DNA of 5,986 bases, from contig VYCZ01000140.1 in assembly GCA_009843675.1 (NCBI GenBank), positions 1,969-7,954 on the forward strand. The letters are read 5' to 3'. The notes beneath the pieces are model-generated. The model was not told the origin of the DNA and made no database searches. It worked only from the letters and a program-made list of their open reading frames with translations. This stretch comes from Gammaproteobacteria bacterium. GTDB taxonomy: Bacteria; Pseudomonadota; Gammaproteobacteria; Eutrophobiales; Eutrophobiaceae. A program made the position numbers and the translations under genes. This document shows positions 5,727-5,986 of the stretch, one piece after another; position 1 is the first letter of the stretch; each line of letters opens with the position of its first letter.

Positions 5727-5986
5727 ATGTCAATCAAGATAAATCCTGCCCGCCGCGCGTTACTGAAGTCAGCCTGCGCCGCAGGCTTGGTGGCGGCATT
5801 GCCGCGGATGTTGCGCGTGGCAAGCACGGGTGAGAAATCCGTGAACCTGTACGCGGACGGCAACCTCGCCGCCTACGGCTTCCCCGAGGGTCACCCCTTT
5901 GGTATCGACCGCCAGGGCGCGTTCCTGCGGGAAGCGAATGAGCAGGGGTTGCTCGCAAGAGCAGGCAGGCAGGGGTCCCGCGAGGC
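5727..5986 (+). CDS. N-terminus of a histone-deacetylase/AcuC-like amidohydrolase with Tat-like leader (partial)
   Basis: The frame is open from ATG 5727 to the right edge (86 complete codons, no stop), with a TAA directly before the ATG. Residues 1-26 resemble a twin-arginine leader: NPARRALLK (6-14) followed by a small-residue, hydrophobic stretch SACAAGLVAAL (15-25). Residues 39-86 resemble the start of the deacetylase fold: VNLYADGNLAAYGFPEGHPFG, then DRQGAF and a helix, ending in GRQGSRE. The H-P-x-x-x-x-R spacing and the following helix are typical of the N-terminus of HDAC/AcuC-type Zn amidohydrolases; the metal-binding and catalytic residues lie beyond the window. No Shine-Dalgarno precedes 5727, and ATG 5808 (residue 28) is an alternative start that would drop the leader. 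Family members remove acyl groups from lysine, polyamines or other amides. Base composition is clearly more GC-rich here than in the preceding gap, as expected for coding sequence. Confidence 0.65.
   Translation, partial: MSIKINPARRALLKSACAAGLVAALPRMLRVASTGEKSVNLYADGNLAAYGFPEGHPFGIDRQGAFLREANEQGLLARAGRQGSRE

Noticed and set aside
5717..5833. A 38-codon plus-strand frame starting at ATG 5717, overlapping the start of the deacetylase-like gene
   Set aside because: It is out of frame with the recognisable protein, lacks a ribosome site and has no recognisable features; a leader peptide is possible but unsupported.
5675..5958. Short minus-strand open frames (62 and 74 codons) near the right edge
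   Set aside because: The plus strand encodes a Tat-like leader and deacetylase-like N-terminus in the same place; the minus-strand translations are low-complexity and unrecognisable.
5964..5976. Short AGGC tandem repeat near the right edge, considered as phase-variable repeat
   Set aside because: Only about three partial units are present, inside coding sequence, which is too few to suggest slippage.

Overview
The window looks like ordinary bacterial chromosome from a Gram-negative organism, most likely an uncultured, possibly marine or soil gammaproteobacterium. This is judged from moderate GC with AT-richer gaps, tight gene packing, Sec- and Tat-type export signals and the protein families present. 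No rRNA, tRNA, CRISPR array, integrase or complete insertion sequence is visible. All gene names are family-level assignments made by reading motifs, with no database search.

Layout from left to right. At 1-162 is the 3' end of a plus-strand gene, perhaps the C-terminus of a metallo-beta-lactamase (MBL) fold hydrolase. A minus-strand pair follows, transcribed leftward: an OsmC-family protein (1713-2219) and an exported PQQ-type beta-propeller protein (179-1735). The propeller gene starts with GTG inside the osmC-like gene, a 23-base overlap. Divergent from this pair is a plus-strand pair: a SnoaL/NTF2-like protein (2327-2758) and an exported MBL-fold hydrolase (2755-3849), joined by an ATGA stop/start overlap. 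The 107-base gap between the two pairs carries a candidate leftward promoter with a short inverted repeat in its spacer. Convergent with the MBL gene, 17 bases away, is a minus-strand gene (3867-5543) encoding a class A FAD-dependent monooxygenase with a C-terminal cytochrome b5 domain. Divergent from it, across 183 bases, a plus-strand gene starts near 5727 and runs off the right edge. Its N-terminus resembles a histone-deacetylase/AcuC-type amidohydrolase behind a Tat-like leader.

Functionally this reads as an accessory metabolic neighbourhood: a flavin hydroxylase with a built-in haem domain, two probable metallohydrolases, a thiol-peroxidase-like OsmC protein, a small NTF2-fold protein and a secreted beta-propeller. 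A role in oxidising and then hydrolysing an aromatic or other organic substrate, with peroxide protection, is an inference from co-location only. The most unusual item is the monooxygenase-cytochrome b5 fusion. The most interesting noncoding stretch is the 5544-5726 gap, which holds a REP/MITE-like element bounded by GGGGACAA/TTGTCCCC and, touching it, a 10-base direct repeat at 11-base spacing.
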